DNA of 64,000 nucleotides from Branchiostoma lanceolatum (taxonomy: Eukaryota; Chordata; Leptocardii; Amphioxiformes; Branchiostomatidae): NCBI RefSeq assembly GCF_035083965.1, contig NC_089730.1:19386742-19450741 (forward strand), given 5' to 3'. The notes beneath the pieces were generated by a model. That model did not search any database. It was not told the DNA's origin and saw only the letters and a list, made by a program, of their open reading frames with translations. The position numbers were made by a program, and so were the translations under genes. Below are positions 63,560 to 64,000 of this stretch, piece by piece (the first letter of the stretch is position 1; the number at the start of each line of letters is the position of its first letter).

Positions 63560-63729
63560 CTCGGGTCCCGGCTGGTTCCGTCAATGTCAGCCTGCCCGCA
63601 GTACCGCCCGCAGGGGTCTCTGTGGTACAGATAAGGCCGTCCTTTCGACCTTCTCTCAGAGAGAACCGAATCTCATCAGACGACGTTTGGGAGATTCTTT
63701 TCACTGGCACCTCAGCGCTTCGGCAGAAG
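63560..63729 (+). CDS. Candidate coding exon, function unknown
   Basis: The 170-base stretch lies between an acceptor-like ttgtgggcag and a donor-like CAGAAG|gtatcg and is open in the frame reading RVPAGSVNVSLPAVPPAGVS, continuing to DDVWEILFTGTSALRQK. GC content and residue mix look coding against AT-rich flanks. No domain recognised, and minus-strand frames are open here too. The first 35 bases recur at 63,957-63,991 behind the same acceptor text, so a duplicated exon may follow beyond the edge. Confidence 0.3.
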
Positions 63730-63947
63730 GTATCGCATGAGTTCATCTCTGCTTATGTAAGGATGGTATCCCCTCTGGACTTACGTTGACCAAAAATACG
63801 ACAAACACCGAGATAAATTCTGATGTAACTACGAGACATCAACTCCTGGAAATGTCTGATAACACATTGCATCGGATGTACTATGCTGGTCAATAATCGA
63901 AAGGTGTCTAGTTATGGTTGATAATTGAGCATCCTTCTGATTGTGGC

Positions 63948-63991
63948 AGTGGGCAGCTCGGGTCCCGGCTGGTTCCGTCAATGTCAGCCGC
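63948..63991 (+). repeat. Second copy of the exon-like start at 63,551
   Basis: 'gtgggcagctcgggtcccgg' and the following 'ctggttccgtcaatgtcagcc' repeat 63,552-63,592 exactly, then diverge to 'gccatgcatgc' at the window edge. Confidence 0.8.
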
Positions 63992-64000
63992 CATGCATGC

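Overview
The window looks like nuclear DNA of an invertebrate chordate, most likely a lancelet (Branchiostoma). The evidence is intron-rich genes with short exons and canonical GT-AG borders, secreted proteins built from vertebrate-like and invertebrate-like modules, and dense short foldback transposons, tRNA-derived SINEs, minisatellites and microsatellites. The species call is inference. No prokaryotic, viral or RNA gene was found.

Left part (1-24,250, all coding on the minus strand). At the left edge is one serpin exon (434-614) whose gene continues off the window. Behind it lie about four 153-bp copies of the same exon start with its splice acceptor. Next is a 20.8-kb, 13-exon gene (2,980-23,770). 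I could join its exons in one frame into a 653-residue secreted mosaic: a retinol-binding-protein-4-type lipocalin, a Thr/Pro-rich linker, three antistasin-like Cys modules plus a half module, an unrecognised six-Cys helical module, and a Thr/Pro-rich acidic tail. Its first intron (14.9 kb) holds only repeats: MITEs, a SINE and three long tandem arrays. CpG-rich DNA covers exon 1 and the presumed promoter.

Middle part (26,900-56,400). Four intact six-exon paralogs encode TLC-domain membrane proteins of the TLCD4/TMEM56 type. Order and strand are A(+) 27,271-34,960, B(-) 37,185-42,793, C(-) 44,654-50,468 and D(+) 51,787-55,997. A and B are tail to tail, B and C are in tandem, C and D are head to head 1.3 kb apart. 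All share intron phases 2,2,1,0,2 and predict 246, 251, 246 and 246 residues. Intron 1 and an upstream block are also conserved between copies. Relics of further duplication are an intron-1 fragment between B and C and a half exon 6 behind D. The introns carry several foldback element families, some within about 50 bp of splice sites.

Right part (56,400-64,000). Mostly repeats, with no gene I can name. Two exon-like open stretches, 57,475-57,696 (-) and 63,560-63,729 (+), have plausible splice borders. The second has a duplicated start 397 bp further on.

The left genes encode predicted secreted proteins, the middle genes multipass membrane proteins. Nothing in the sequence links the two sets functionally.
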